A stretch of 48,538 bases of DNA, from the NCBI GenBank assembly GCA_031296915.1, contig JAVDPC010000038.1:1-48538 (forward strand). Direction: 5' to 3'. The translations under genes and the position numbers were made by a program. The notes under the pieces are model-generated. The model did not search any database, was not told the origin of the DNA, and saw only the letters and a list, made by a program, of their open reading frames with translations. The number at the start of each line of letters is the position of its first letter. Positions within the stretch are counted from its first letter, which is position 1. Positions 26,312 to 35,652 of this stretch are shown here, piece by piece. The stretch is from Cerasicoccus frondis. GTDB lineage: Bacteria > Verrucomicrobiota > Verrucomicrobiia > Opitutales > Cerasicoccaceae.

Positions 26312-26423
26312 TCCAACAAAGCCAACCAAAACGCGTTATGTCAACTTGCTTTAATCGCCCCGAAAAGCTTTAAGTAACCCCCAACAATTCGCTGGGGTTT
26401 CGCAGGCTAGTTGCCCACGTTCA

Positions 26424-27167
26424 TTAACCTAAGTCCAAATCCAGGCCTTCCGCCGCTGGCGGGTCAAGCAGCCAAAGGACCTTGTGAGCATGAGCGCGCA
26501 AGAGGTGGACTGGCTTTTCGCGTGGATTGAAGTCGCCGTGAAAAGCCTGAAAAATTGCATGTTCCTTCACTTCACCACGCACCGTCACTACGATCTGTTT
26601 ACAGCGTGAAAACCCCTCCGGCGTGATAGTGAGCCGCCAGCCTTTGCCGGGCCATTCGATTGCCGCAAAGTTCTCGTGGTGGTTGGAGCCAATCAAAGGG
26701 CAATGCGGATATAGAGACGCAGTGTGGTTATCCCCCCCCATCCCCAGGAAGCAAATATCAAAGCCGCGATGCGCACCAAATCGATCATTCCAGCGATGAT
26801 TGAACTCGTCTGCGCATTCGTGAGGATTCAGGTCAACGGCCCAAGGCATTTTGTACTCCGTCGCCACGGAGAGTGGAGTCAGCATGCCTCGGTCCGCATG
26901 GCCAAAGTTGCTCTCATCGTGATTCAGCGGCACGCAACGCTCATCACTGGTAGACCAGACCACGCGGTCTTTCAGGTCAGAGGCAAGCGCCTGATGGTTG
27001 GCCGCCCATTCGTAAAAGGCTTTGGGCGTGGAGCCCCCGGTCAACCCAATAACGACCTCTCCTGAGGCATTCTTCAGGGTGTTTTTAATGAGGCGCATTG
27101 TCTCAATGTATATCGCCTCTTTGGGCAATACATGCACCTGCCCAAGATTGGTTTCGAAAGTCTTCAT
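26424..27167 (-). CDS. pgl: 6-phosphogluconolactonase
   Basis: Protein of 247 residues of the SugarP isomerase/DevB family. It has VIGLTGGSTPKAFYEW, VVWSTSDERCVPLNHDESNFG, and FLGMGGDNHTASLYP, which cover the phosphate loop and active-site residues of Pgl. It hydrolyses 6-phosphogluconolactone, the product of Zwf. It lies 50 bases downstream of opcA on the same strand, and zwf is across the divergent gap, so the first two steps of the oxidative pentose phosphate pathway and their assembly factor are grouped here. Confidence 0.93.
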   Translation of the reverse strand: MKTFETNLGQVHVLPKEAIYIETMRLIKNTLKNASGEVVIGLTGGSTPKAFYEWAANHQALASDLKDRVVWSTSDERCVPLNHDESNFGHADRGMLTPLSVATEYKMPWAVDLNPHECADEFNHRWNDRFGAHRGFDICFLGMGGDNHTASLYPHCPLIGSNHHENFAAIEWPGKGWRLTITPEGFSRCKQIVVTVRGEVKEHAIFQAFHGDFNPREKPVHLLRAHAHKVLWLLDPPAAEGLDLDLG

Positions 27168-27217
27168 AGCAACGGGAGGGGGCTGGGGGTTCAGGGGTAT
27201 GAATTCAGATAAAAGCG

Positions 27218-28225
27218 TCAGGCAAAAAACATCGCTTCCGACAATGCCTTGTCTCCAGAGAGTAATTTCACCTGCATGGGCGCACTCCGTCGGCCTTTGC
27301 CAAAATCAGCCGTAACCTGGGCGCCTGAGCCATCGGCCTGCAACGTCCAGAACAGGTGTCGCCCGTCGTTGTAGGTCCACTCCAGCTCAAGTAAATGTTC
27401 TTCCGGGCAATTGCCAGTGATGAATTCCACGCTTAACTCACCGCCCTTCGCGCAGCTTGTCAGGCATTCACGGCACCACTTAACCAAATTGACAGCTTCT
27501 CCCTTGTGGCTCACCTTGCCGCGAGCTTCCACCTTCTGCAGCCCGTCAATCAACCGAGTTGGCTCCACCGAGCTCAAAAACTGCCCCAAAGATTGACGCA
27601 CCGGCAGCAAACGCGCCCAAGCAATGTCGATCACGCTTTCCGGGCGCGGCCAATCGATGTTGTCCAGCTTGTTGTCATCCTCCATCTCGACGGAAGAGTC
27701 AAAGATCACCCGACGGCAGCGCTTCACAAAATCCATATGTAGGTCGGTGATGCGCTCGGCAGGAATGCGGTTAAACCAATGATAGGTTGGCAGGTCATTT
27801 TCCAACCAAATAGACACCTGGCTGCTGAGAAAACCAGCTTCACGCGTCGGATAACCGAGGATAACCGCTTCCGTGCAGCATTGGTCGCGCATGGATTCGC
27901 CAATGTAGCACAGACTGAAAATCTTACCCTGTAGTAGGCGGTCACTACGCTCACGGCCCATCGGGCAAAGCGTGATGATGCGGCAGGGGTATTTCTGGGC
28001 AAACTCGATGGCGTCGTCAAAGCGAGCTTTTGCTTCTTCCAAAGAGGTTTTTAGGCCAAAGTGCAGGATAATGTTCATCTGCGAGGCGCGGAATTCGCTG
28101 GCGTTGCCCGCAGCGGGGTCAAACTGCGTGCTCCACATCGAAGACAGCATTGGCGAAACCTCAGAGACAGACATTTGCTGGCCCGGCATCACATCGAAAA
28201 TAGTAGGCGGTTCGGCGGTGGACAT
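27218..28225 (-). CDS. opcA: Glucose-6-phosphate dehydrogenase assembly protein OpcA
   Basis: Protein of 335 residues with OpcA-type features: an early SQMNIILHFG strand, FAQKYPCRIITLCPMG, a cysteine-containing region CYIGESMRDQCCTEAVILGY, and the central LPTYHWFNRIP. OpcA is known from cyanobacteria and actinobacteria, where it is needed for active G6PDH oligomers and for redox control. Here it is followed by pgl and divergent from yraN-zwf, which supports the call. The Cys pair at CC and the other cysteines could allow thioredoxin control, but that is only inferred. Confidence 0.88.
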   Translation of the reverse strand: MSTAEPPTIFDVMPGQQMSVSEVSPMLSSMWSTQFDPAAGNASEFRASQMNIILHFGLKTSLEEAKARFDDAIEFAQKYPCRIITLCPMGRERSDRLLQGKIFSLCYIGESMRDQCCTEAVILGYPTREAGFLSSQVSIWLENDLPTYHWFNRIPAERITDLHMDFVKRCRRVIFDSSVEMEDDNKLDNIDWPRPESVIDIAWARLLPVRQSLGQFLSSVEPTRLIDGLQKVEARGKVSHKGEAVNLVKWCRECLTSCAKGGELSVEFITGNCPEEHLLELEWTYNDGRHLFWTLQADGSGAQVTADFGKGRRSAPMQVKLLSGDKALSEAMFFA

Positions 28226-28392
28226 GATCGTAGCCTAGCTCAATAACCCACCCGACGACAAGCATTTGTAGCAGAATTAACTCAATTTGATGATTCAGAT
28301 CAGCCGCATTCATGGTTAGGATTAAAATCTTCACTCAATGCCGACATAGTTGGCCTTTACAGACACACGCCAAAAGTCAGAAACTGGCGCAA

Positions 28393-28812
28393 ATGCTACA
28401 ACGACTGCGACAGCTCATCACGCCCAAGGACGCACCCAACGATCGCGCGGCCCGTGGCGCATTGGGCGAAAAAGAGGCCGCAAAGCACTTAAAAACGAAA
28501 GGCCTGCGCATACTCCACCGCAACTGGCGAGCAGGCAAAGACGAACTGGACCTGATTGCCCTCGACGGCAAAACCTTCGTCTTCGTCGAGGTCCGTAGCC
28601 GCGCTGCCAAAGCGCTCGTGAGCGGCTACCACAGTGTCACGGCCAAGAAAAAAGCCTGCCTGCTCCGCGCTTGCCGCGCATACCTGCGCCAACAACGCCC
28701 ACGCCCGACTCATTTTCGCTTCGATATAGTTGAAGTCAGGCTTGGCATTGATAAGGATTTGTCTATTCATCATTACGAGAACGTTCCGCTGTTCCCGGAC
28801 AGCTTCATCTGA
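28393..28812 (+). CDS. yraN: YraN family (UPF0102) nuclease-like protein
   Basis: Protein of 139 residues with a restriction-endonuclease-like fold. Motifs are RAARGALGEKEAAKHL, RILHRNWRAGKDELDLIALDG, and FVFVEVRSRAA: the E-x-D-x-I and V-E-V-(K/R) pattern of the family, with Arg in place of the usual second Lys. Its cellular role is not well defined; the YraN group is often found by rnhB and replication genes. ATG at 28393 is selected; longer readings lack similarity. It precedes zwf by 13 bases, so they are probably co-transcribed. Confidence 0.9.
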   Translation: MLQRLRQLITPKDAPNDRAARGALGEKEAAKHLKTKGLRILHRNWRAGKDELDLIALDGKTFVFVEVRSRAAKALVSGYHSVTAKKKACLLRACRAYLRQQRPRPTHFRFDIVEVRLGIDKDLSIHHYENVPLFPDSFI

Positions 28813-28825
28813 AATACCACTCACT

Positions 28826-30379
28826 ATGTTAAATACGGACGCTTCCGAACGTCACCCTTTCCTGCAAGGTTTGAGCAAACACCGCGGCGCACCGCCCACG
28901 GCGATTGTTATTTTTGGCGCCTCAGGCGACCTTACAGCCCGCAAACTGATCCCAGCGCTCTACAACCTGGGCCTCGACAACCTGCTCCCGCGCGACTTCT
29001 ACCTGATCGGTTACGGCCGCAAGCCCATTCCTGACGAAGATTTCCGCAACGATTCTGAAGCCGCACTGAAGAAGTTCTCCCGTCGTCCACTGAACGACGA
29101 ACTGTTCCAGCACCTGCGCCCGAATATTTACTACCACGATGGTGGCTATGATGACCTCGCAGCCTTCGAATCTCTGCGCGAGAAAATGCTCGGCATCGAG
29201 AAGGACTTGGGGCGCGACGTGCAGTTCATGTTCTATATTTCAACTCCGCCATCGGTCTTTAAGCCGATTCTGGAGAATCTCGGCGCCAGTGGCCTCGCCA
29301 AACACGGCGAAGGCACCGACCTAGCCTCCAAGGTGATCATCGAAAAGCCCTTCGGTCGCGACCTCAAAACCGCACAAGAGCTCAACACCATCATCACCAA
29401 CCAATTTGACGAAAAGCAGGTCTACCGCATCGATCACTATTTGGGCAAAGAAACCGTCCAGGACCTCATGGTGCTGCGCTTTGCCAATAGCATCTTCGAG
29501 CCGCTCTGGAACCGCAATTACGTAGAGTGCGTCCAGATCACCGTGGCGGAAAGCCTCGGCGTAGGCACGCGCGGCGGTTACTACGATCAGTCTGGCGCCA
29601 CTCGCGACATGCTGCAGAACCACACCATGCAGCTCCTTGCGTTGACCGCCATGGAGCCGCCCGTCTCCCTGTCCGCTGAGGACATCCGCGACGAAAAGGT
29701 GAAGCTGCTCAAAGCGATTCAGCCAATGAAAACCGGCCCCGATGGCGATGTCGTCCGCGCCCAGTATGGCGAAGGCCTCATCGACGGTGAACGCGTTCCC
29801 GGCTACATGCAGGAAAAGGACATTCCGGCGACTTCCGCCACCGAAACTTTCGCCGCGCTGCGCATGTCGATCGACAACTGGCGCTGGCAGGGCGTTCCCT
29901 TCTACCTCCGTAGCGGCAAGCGACTCGCCCGACGCGTATCGGAGATCGCGATCCAGTTCAAGCAGCCCTCAGGCAGCCTGTTCAGCGATCCCGCCCGCTT
30001 TGACTTGGCCTCGAACACATTGGTCATCCAGATCCAACCGGACGAAGGCGTCACCCTGCTGATGAATTCCAAGATTCCGGGCCTCGAAACCCGCACGCAG
30101 CCGGTGAAGATGCACTTCCGCTACGCGACGACCTTTGGCTCGAACACGCCGGAAGCCTACGAGCGTCTGATCCTTGATGCGATGGTCGGCGACTCCACGC
30201 TCTTCATTCGCGGTGACGAAACGGAGACCTCCTGGAAACTTTACACGCCGGTGCTCGAACACTGGGCCGAATGCGGCCGCAAGGGCTTGGAAGAATACAC
30301 CTCCGGCTCCTGGGGGCCTCTCGCTGCCGACCGCTTGCTCTGGCAGCGTAAGCACGAGTGGCGTCGCGCTGGTCCGTAG
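28826..30379 (+). CDS. zwf: Glucose-6-phosphate 1-dehydrogenase
   Basis: NADP-dependent enzyme that oxidises glucose 6-phosphate to 6-phosphogluconolactone, 517 residues. Nucleotide-binding motif IVIFGASGDLTARKL near residues 26-40, substrate-binding RIDHYLGK at 201-208, and VIIEKPFGRDL before it. The C-terminal half has the usual G6PD dimerisation domain. ATG at 28826 (MLNTDASERHPF) is chosen; the upstream in-frame region belongs to yraN. It works with Pgl and OpcA, encoded on the other strand. The next gene starts 4 bases after its stop. Confidence 0.97.
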   Translation: MLNTDASERHPFLQGLSKHRGAPPTAIVIFGASGDLTARKLIPALYNLGLDNLLPRDFYLIGYGRKPIPDEDFRNDSEAALKKFSRRPLNDELFQHLRPNIYYHDGGYDDLAAFESLREKMLGIEKDLGRDVQFMFYISTPPSVFKPILENLGASGLAKHGEGTDLASKVIIEKPFGRDLKTAQELNTIITNQFDEKQVYRIDHYLGKETVQDLMVLRFANSIFEPLWNRNYVECVQITVAESLGVGTRGGYYDQSGATRDMLQNHTMQLLALTAMEPPVSLSAEDIRDEKVKLLKAIQPMKTGPDGDVVRAQYGEGLIDGERVPGYMQEKDIPATSATETFAALRMSIDNWRWQGVPFYLRSGKRLARRVSEIAIQFKQPSGSLFSDPARFDLASNTLVIQIQPDEGVTLLMNSKIPGLETRTQPVKMHFRYATTFGSNTPEAYERLILDAMVGDSTLFIRGDETETSWKLYTPVLEHWAECGRKGLEEYTSGSWGPLAADRLLWQRKHEWRRAGP

Positions 30380-30382
30380 TCC

Positions 30383-32353
30383 ATGTTTTGGGGCGCGATA
30401 CAGCTGCTCGCCAACAGCTTTTTAGCCATCATCGCTGGCGCCCTGCTGGCCCAGCGATTCGCGCCTGACCTCAATTGCTGGACTGATCGTCTCCTGGCTG
30501 CGTGCCTGACCTGTTGCGCGACCATCGTCACTATGACGCTGGCGCTAGGCTATGCAGGCTGGTTGACGGCAAACAGCCTAACTCTGCTGTCTCTCGTTCT
30601 TGCCGTAAGCGCTTACCGATTGCGGGGCCCAAAGACATGGTGCTGGCGAGAGCTAACCTACGCCAAGCGTTGGCCAAAATCCTGGCAGAGATTGCCTTTA
30701 TTCGATCGCCTCCTGCTGATTGTAATACTCTTGGCACTCTTGCTGCCTTTGCCCTTTGCTCTGTTGGTCGAGCCACTGGATCAGGACACCTTAAGTTATC
30801 GGCTAAGCCGTATTGCCACATGGCTTTATGAAGGGCGCCTTTCATGGCTGCATACCACTGATCCGCGCATGAATTACTCGCCCATTAATGGCGACCTGCT
30901 CATGCTGTGGATAGCCAGTCCTTTTCCGATCGGATTTCCTCTGGTCAAGCTCGTCCAATGGCTGGCGGGAACAGTGACCCTGCTGGTGGCGTACTGCATG
31001 AGCAAGCGCCTCGATTTCCCGCTCCGCTTACGACTAGCCGCCTGTTTGCTGACTCTGGCGGCGCCCGTTATCTACGCCCAGATGATGACGGCGCAAGTCG
31101 ACCTGATTGCCCTGGCCATGATGAATGTCGGCATCTATTTTCTATTCCTACAAAGGCCCCACGCCTGGCTGGGCTGGCTCGGCGTCAGCCTGGCGATTGG
31201 CGCCAAGGCAAGTGTGCTCTTTTGGGGACCTGGCTTGGTCGTAGCCTATTACATCTACCTATGGCGTATAAAGCCCGGCCTGAAAAGACTTGCCCCCCAA
31301 GCGTTAACCGCTGGAGCCCTCATGCTGGTTTTTGCTGCGCCACGCTATATTGAAAACCAGATTCATTACGGACATGCGCTCGGTTCTGCAGATCATGTGC
31401 ACGGTTACTCAGAAAGCAAAGATGGCGCGTTTTCCATGCAGCGTCTCCAGTTGGGGCTACTGGTCATGCTCAGCCAATCGACTGCTCAAGCTGATGACCT
31501 CCCCCCCCTTAACTGGGCTCTCAAGCCGCTGATGCAATACTGCATTGAGGCCATGCCGCAGACCAATGATCCGCACGCCGTCACTTATCGGCGAGGCTTC
31601 CTGGAGCAATACCTGGCTGGGAACATCCCTCGGCAGAGCCATATCTATGGCACTACTGGCGCACTGCCCTTCCTCATCTTTGGCATGGGAGCGCTCTACC
31701 TTTTCATCAGGCTGCTTCGCCGAGAAGCAAACGATGAAGACTGGCTCCTGACCGGACTGGCGATCAGCGTTCTCTTCTATGTGGCAACGTTAAACGGCGC
31801 CTTCATCTGGTGGCCGTATAATTCACGCTTTCTCTCGATGCTAGTTCCGCTCTTGATCGTAATCGGTCTTTATGCATTCCGCAATCAGCGGTGCGCGCCG
31901 TCAATCTGGGCCGCGATCAGCCTGGCGGCCATTGCCTGGACGGCTTACCTTGGCATGACTGCTGATGCGACAACTGGTTGGAACGGACTGCAGGCAAACA
32001 CCAAACGCACGACCAGCAATCAAGTCCGGGCCCAGAAACAAATCGTCAACGAACTCTTGGCGGAGAATAGTCGCGTGTTAATCACCCTTCCGCTTTTTTC
32101 TCCCTCCTCAGCATTTTACCGCACTGGCAAGGGCCTCGAAATCGTTCACTTCCAGTTGGAAGATTCGACGCAGTTCAATTCTATCAGCGAGATCTTAAGT
32201 GAAATGCAGGCCGACTACTGGATCTGTTCTTCACATCAAAATCTAGAAATCATTCGCCACAATGGAATCAACATTTGGCAGTCTCCAGTCGAGGGAAGCA
32301 ATGAGGTCTACCTCATCTTTGAGTTGGCGCAGCCAGACGGCACCAGAAATTAA
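30383..32353 (+). CDS. Polytopic membrane protein, GT-C glycosyltransferase-like
   Basis: Protein of 656 residues with about 11-13 hydrophobic helices. The first large external loop holds EPLDQDTLSYRLSRIATWL, then PINGDLLMLW, a pattern recalling the D-x-x-x-Y-H-L-P-R loop of family-39-like, GT-C-fold membrane proteins that use lipid-linked sugars. The C-terminal part (about 560-650) is soluble. The donor and acceptor are unknown. It starts 4 bases after zwf, so it shares its transcript although no functional link to the pathway is evident. A multi-span transporter is a less likely alternative. Confidence 0.7.
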   Translation: MFWGAIQLLANSFLAIIAGALLAQRFAPDLNCWTDRLLAACLTCCATIVTMTLALGYAGWLTANSLTLLSLVLAVSAYRLRGPKTWCWRELTYAKRWPKSWQRLPLFDRLLLIVILLALLLPLPFALLVEPLDQDTLSYRLSRIATWLYEGRLSWLHTTDPRMNYSPINGDLLMLWIASPFPIGFPLVKLVQWLAGTVTLLVAYCMSKRLDFPLRLRLAACLLTLAAPVIYAQMMTAQVDLIALAMMNVGIYFLFLQRPHAWLGWLGVSLAIGAKASVLFWGPGLVVAYYIYLWRIKPGLKRLAPQALTAGALMLVFAAPRYIENQIHYGHALGSADHVHGYSESKDGAFSMQRLQLGLLVMLSQSTAQADDLPPLNWALKPLMQYCIEAMPQTNDPHAVTYRRGFLEQYLAGNIPRQSHIYGTTGALPFLIFGMGALYLFIRLLRREANDEDWLLTGLAISVLFYVATLNGAFIWWPYNSRFLSMLVPLLIVIGLYAFRNQRCAPSIWAAISLAAIAWTAYLGMTADATTGWNGLQANTKRTTSNQVRAQKQIVNELLAENSRVLITLPLFSPSSAFYRTGKGLEIVHFQLEDSTQFNSISEILSEMQADYWICSSHQNLEIIRHNGINIWQSPVEGSNEVYLIFELAQPDGTRN

Positions 32354-32424
32354 CTTGCCCGGATTCAAGCTCACTTTGATAGCCATTGACGGGAATAACC
32401 GCAGCCTGTAGCTACTCTTAATCT

Positions 32425-33612
32425 GTGCGACTTATCCTCTCAGCAGCCATCCTAGCGTGCCTTCCGCTTGCCGCGCAGGAGCCCGGAACGTGGGAAGACT
32501 TGGAGATCACCATCAACGTAATTGGCGGGGACGATGCGACGCCCAACGAATATCCTTGGATGGTTGGCGTAATGGACCGCACGAATCCCGATAACTACAC
32601 AGGTCAATTTTGCGGCGGGGCGCTGATCCACCCATACTACGTCCTCACAGCAGCACATTGCACCGAGGGAGAGACCACCAGTTCGATGAATGTGCTCGTG
32701 GGAACCGACGACCTGGAATCCGGAGGCAGGCGGCTCAACATCAGCCAGATCATTGTCCACCCACTTTATGACAATGTGGAGTTGGACTACGATATCGCCC
32801 TGCTACGCCTGGCAACGCCAGTCACCGACATCGAGCCGATTGATATTTGTGACCAGGAGGAATGGCAGGTCGAAGGAACTATTGCGCGCATCATTGGCTG
32901 GGGGCAATACACGCTCGATGGATACTACACCAATCTGCTGCAGGAAGCCGATGTATCCATCCGCAACTACGACCAAGCCAATGCCGCTTGGCAATATACC
33001 CTAACGGATCGTATGCTGCCCGCCGTCGGCGAAGGCGGCATTCCGGACACCTGCTACAATGACAGCGGCAGCCCATTACTGGTCAAACGCCACACCGACG
33101 ACGCCTGGGTCGTTGCCGGGCTGACCAGCTTTGGCGACGAATGCGGCAGTGAAGATCCCCCCGCGATTTACACCCGCGTGTTTCGCCTGCGCGATTACAT
33201 CTACGAGTATATTTACCCCGACTTCGCAAACTACGCGGCAGTCTACAATCAATATGCCCTCGGACTCGACACCGACGGAGATGGCTACAGCCTGCTCGCG
33301 GAATACGGCTTTAACCAGAATCCCTACAGCGGTCTGTTGACCGGTAATCCCACCGCTGGCGTCGTCGAAATCGAAAATGAGACTTATGCCACGATCACGT
33401 TCAATCGACGGCGCTTCATGGACGACTTTGCTTTTAACCTTTGGCAGGCCCCAACGCCAACCGGGCCCTGGGAAAGCATCTCACTCGGCGCTCACACACT
33501 GTCCGTCACGACCCTGAACACGACCACGGAAGTCGTCACCGCCCGAGCCGACGCCCCCATTGGAAACGCGCCTTTCCTTCGCCTAACCTTCGAGCCCACT
33601 GGCAACCTGTAA
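32425..33612 (+). CDS. Secreted trypsin-like serine protease
   Basis: Protein of 395 residues with a signal peptide (about 1-18, GTG start). S1 catalytic triad: His78 in LTAAHC, Asp123 in DYDIALLRL, Ser214 in CYNDSGSPLL. The usual GDSGGP is changed to NDSGSP, so the oxyanion-hole Gly (position 193 in chymotrypsin numbering) is Asn. Asp208, six residues before the Ser, corresponds to trypsin Asp189 and predicts cleavage after Arg/Lys. Paired cysteines include 63-79 and 210-240. After the protease domain, DTDGDGYSLLAEYGFN (from 282) is a Ca-binding loop, followed by a beta domain ending FLRLTFEPTGNL that resembles C-terminal domains of many verrucomicrobial exported proteins. Confidence 0.9.
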   Translation: MRLILSAAILACLPLAAQEPGTWEDLEITINVIGGDDATPNEYPWMVGVMDRTNPDNYTGQFCGGALIHPYYVLTAAHCTEGETTSSMNVLVGTDDLESGGRRLNISQIIVHPLYDNVELDYDIALLRLATPVTDIEPIDICDQEEWQVEGTIARIIGWGQYTLDGYYTNLLQEADVSIRNYDQANAAWQYTLTDRMLPAVGEGGIPDTCYNDSGSPLLVKRHTDDAWVVAGLTSFGDECGSEDPPAIYTRVFRLRDYIYEYIYPDFANYAAVYNQYALGLDTDGDGYSLLAEYGFNQNPYSGLLTGNPTAGVVEIENETYATITFNRRRFMDDFAFNLWQAPTPTGPWESISLGAHTLSVTTLNTTTEVVTARADAPIGNAPFLRLTFEPTGNL

Positions 33613-33618
33613 CGGGAG

Positions 33619-34104
33619 CTATTCGCAACCTCGCTCCAGTATCAAGTCATAGGCCGCAAAGCCCAAGCGCTCATAGAATGCAATCGCGTCACGGTTACTC
33701 GCTGAGACGCGAATACTAATCTTCTCGGCTCCGTTTTCCCGAGCCCAGGCACGAAACGCCTCGACCAATTGGCGCCCCACACCGCCACCGCGCACCGTCG
33801 AGCTCACAAATAAAGTCTCCAGTTCCGCCATCGGCGAGGGGCGACGATAACTCGCGCATTCACTCAGGCACCCCAGTGCGGCGCCGACTAACTCACCGTC
33901 GATCTCAGCGACCCAGCAAACGCCGTCCCCGGCTAGGCGTTCACGAAAAAACTCCGCCGCCTCCTCGCCTTCCGACCACCCAGCGTCGAGCGTCGGGTCA
34001 AACTGCAAGTCATGCGCGATGAGCTGGCGATCCAGCTCACGAATCGCATCAAAATCAGCCTCTTGGCCTAGTCGAATGATTACGTTTGGGGCGTTGTTTT
34101 TCAT
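33619..34104 (-). CDS. GNAT family N-acetyltransferase
   Basis: Protein of 161 residues with a complete GNAT fold. Acetyl-CoA loop RGGGVGRQLVEAF after ELETLFVSSTV; C-terminal NRDAIAFYERLGF. Substrate not evident. It is divergent from the RLAN/ATP-grasp gene, with only 63 bases between the starts, so a common regulatory region is likely. GNAT enzymes are often found with RimK-like ligases, where they may modify the same peptide or metabolite; here that is only suggested by position. It is convergent with the protease gene, with 6 bases between the stops. Confidence 0.88.
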   Translation of the reverse strand: MKNNAPNVIIRLGQEADFDAIRELDRQLIAHDLQFDPTLDAGWSEGEEAAEFFRERLAGDGVCWVAEIDGELVGAALGCLSECASYRRPSPMAELETLFVSSTVRGGGVGRQLVEAFRAWARENGAEKISIRVSASNRDAIAFYERLGFAAYDLILERGCE

Positions 34105-34167
34105 TGAGAATTTAGCAGAAAATGTCTGACTCTGTCGGCTTTAGCAATACCGACCATTGTCGGAAAA

Positions 34168-35640
34168 ATGATTCCCTATTTATTCGTTACTGATCGGCCT
34201 GAAAAGTGGCCTAATCTCTTTCCCGCAGACTCTCTGGTTACCGCCCGTGATTATTTGACGGACCCGTCAATCGCGTCGCGGAAAGGCGCCCGCGTGATCA
34301 ACCTGTGCGCGTCCTACCGCTACCAGAGCAAGGGCTACTACGTGTCACTCGTTGCCGAAGCGCGTAAGCACCGCCCGCTGCCCGCAATCGACACCGTGCA
34401 GGACACCAAGCTGCCATCGATCATCCGCCTGCTGTCGTCTGAGCTCGACGAAACGATGAAACGCGCGCTTTCCAGCCACGGCGGCAGTGCCTACGATTTG
34501 GAAGTCTTCTTTGCACGCACAAAGGAGAAAGCATTCGAACGCTTGGGCCGCCAGATTTTCAATCTGTTCCCAGCGCCGCTGCTCAAGGCGCATTTCCGCA
34601 AAACGTCGGACGGCTGGGCATTGGTCAACATCGACCTCGTCGCGCTCAGCGGCGTGGGGGAGGACTCTCGCGAATTCCTGGCCGACGCCATTCGCCACTT
34701 CATTCCACGCGGCCAGCCCAGCGCCCCACGCAAGCAGGCCCCGCGCTACTACCTCGGCATTCTTTACGACAAAGACGACCCAGCGCAAAAGGCGTCCAAC
34801 CAGCGTGCAATTGATAAGTTCATCGACGCCGGGCGCAAAATGGGGATCGAGTGTGACCTCCTCGGTAAAGACGACTACGGCGACATTGCCGAATACGACG
34901 GGCTCTTCATCCGTGAGACGACCGCAGTCAACCACTACACCTACCGCTTTGCCCGCAAGGCCGAGCGCGAAGGCCTCGTGGTGATGGACGACGCACAGTC
35001 CATTCTCAAGTGCGCAAACAAAGTATTTCTGGCGGAACTGCTAGCCCGCCTGAAAATCCCCACGCCACAAACCTTTCTCTTCGACAAGGACATGCGCGAC
35101 GCCGCCTTGGCGCAGATCGGCCTGCCCGTAGTCATCAAAAAACCGGACTCGTCCTTCTCCATGGGGGTCAAGAAAGCCGAAACCAAAGAAGAATGGCTGG
35201 CTGAAACCACCGCGATGTTCGAGTCGTCGGAGTTGCTTGTGGCGCAAAGCTTCACGCCTTCGGACTTCGACTGGCGCATCACCGTGCTCGGCGGCGAATT
35301 GCTCTTTGCATGCAAATACTTCATGGCGCACAAGCATTGGCAAATCTACAAGCAGACCAGCCAACGCAACACCCGCGCCGGACGATCCGAAGCCATCCCT
35401 CCCGGGCAAGTTCCCTCCAAGGTGCTGCGCGCCGCGCTCAGAGCCGCCAATGCGATTGGCCGCGGTCTTTACGGCGTCGACCTGAAGGAAGTGAACGGCG
35501 AAGTCATGGTTATCGAAGTCAACGACAACCCTAGCATCGATGCGGGCGTCGAAGACGAGCTTCTGCGCGACGAACTCTATCGCCGCGTGATGAGCGAATT
35601 TCTCCGCCGCATGGAGCAACGCACCGCGCTCAAAGCCTAA
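34168..35640 (+). CDS. RimK-like ATP-grasp ligase with RLAN N-terminal domain
   Basis: Protein of 490 residues. The N-terminal region (about 1-190) is of the RLAN kind that precedes some RimK-like enzymes: YLFVTDRPEKWPNLFP, VINLCASYRYQSKGYYVSL. The ATP-grasp part (about 200-480) has LPVVIKKPDSSFSMGVKK for the ATP lysine and flexible loop, and the metal-binding VMVIEVNDNPSIDAG near the end. ATP-grasp ligases of this group join an amino acid or amine to a carboxylate through an acyl phosphate. The substrate is unknown. A SET-domain gene follows 12 bases later and a GNAT gene is divergent, so three modifying enzymes sit together. Confidence 0.9.
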   Translation: MIPYLFVTDRPEKWPNLFPADSLVTARDYLTDPSIASRKGARVINLCASYRYQSKGYYVSLVAEARKHRPLPAIDTVQDTKLPSIIRLLSSELDETMKRALSSHGGSAYDLEVFFARTKEKAFERLGRQIFNLFPAPLLKAHFRKTSDGWALVNIDLVALSGVGEDSREFLADAIRHFIPRGQPSAPRKQAPRYYLGILYDKDDPAQKASNQRAIDKFIDAGRKMGIECDLLGKDDYGDIAEYDGLFIRETTAVNHYTYRFARKAEREGLVVMDDAQSILKCANKVFLAELLARLKIPTPQTFLFDKDMRDAALAQIGLPVVIKKPDSSFSMGVKKAETKEEWLAETTAMFESSELLVAQSFTPSDFDWRITVLGGELLFACKYFMAHKHWQIYKQTSQRNTRAGRSEAIPPGQVPSKVLRAALRAANAIGRGLYGVDLKEVNGEVMVIEVNDNPSIDAGVEDELLRDELYRRVMSEFLRRMEQRTALKA

Positions 35641-35652
35641 CGACCATTCACG

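Noticed and set aside
26376..26399. AACCCC/GGGGTT hairpin downstream of pgl considered as a terminator
   Set aside because: Stem of six, long loop and no T-run on the minus strand; too weak to list.
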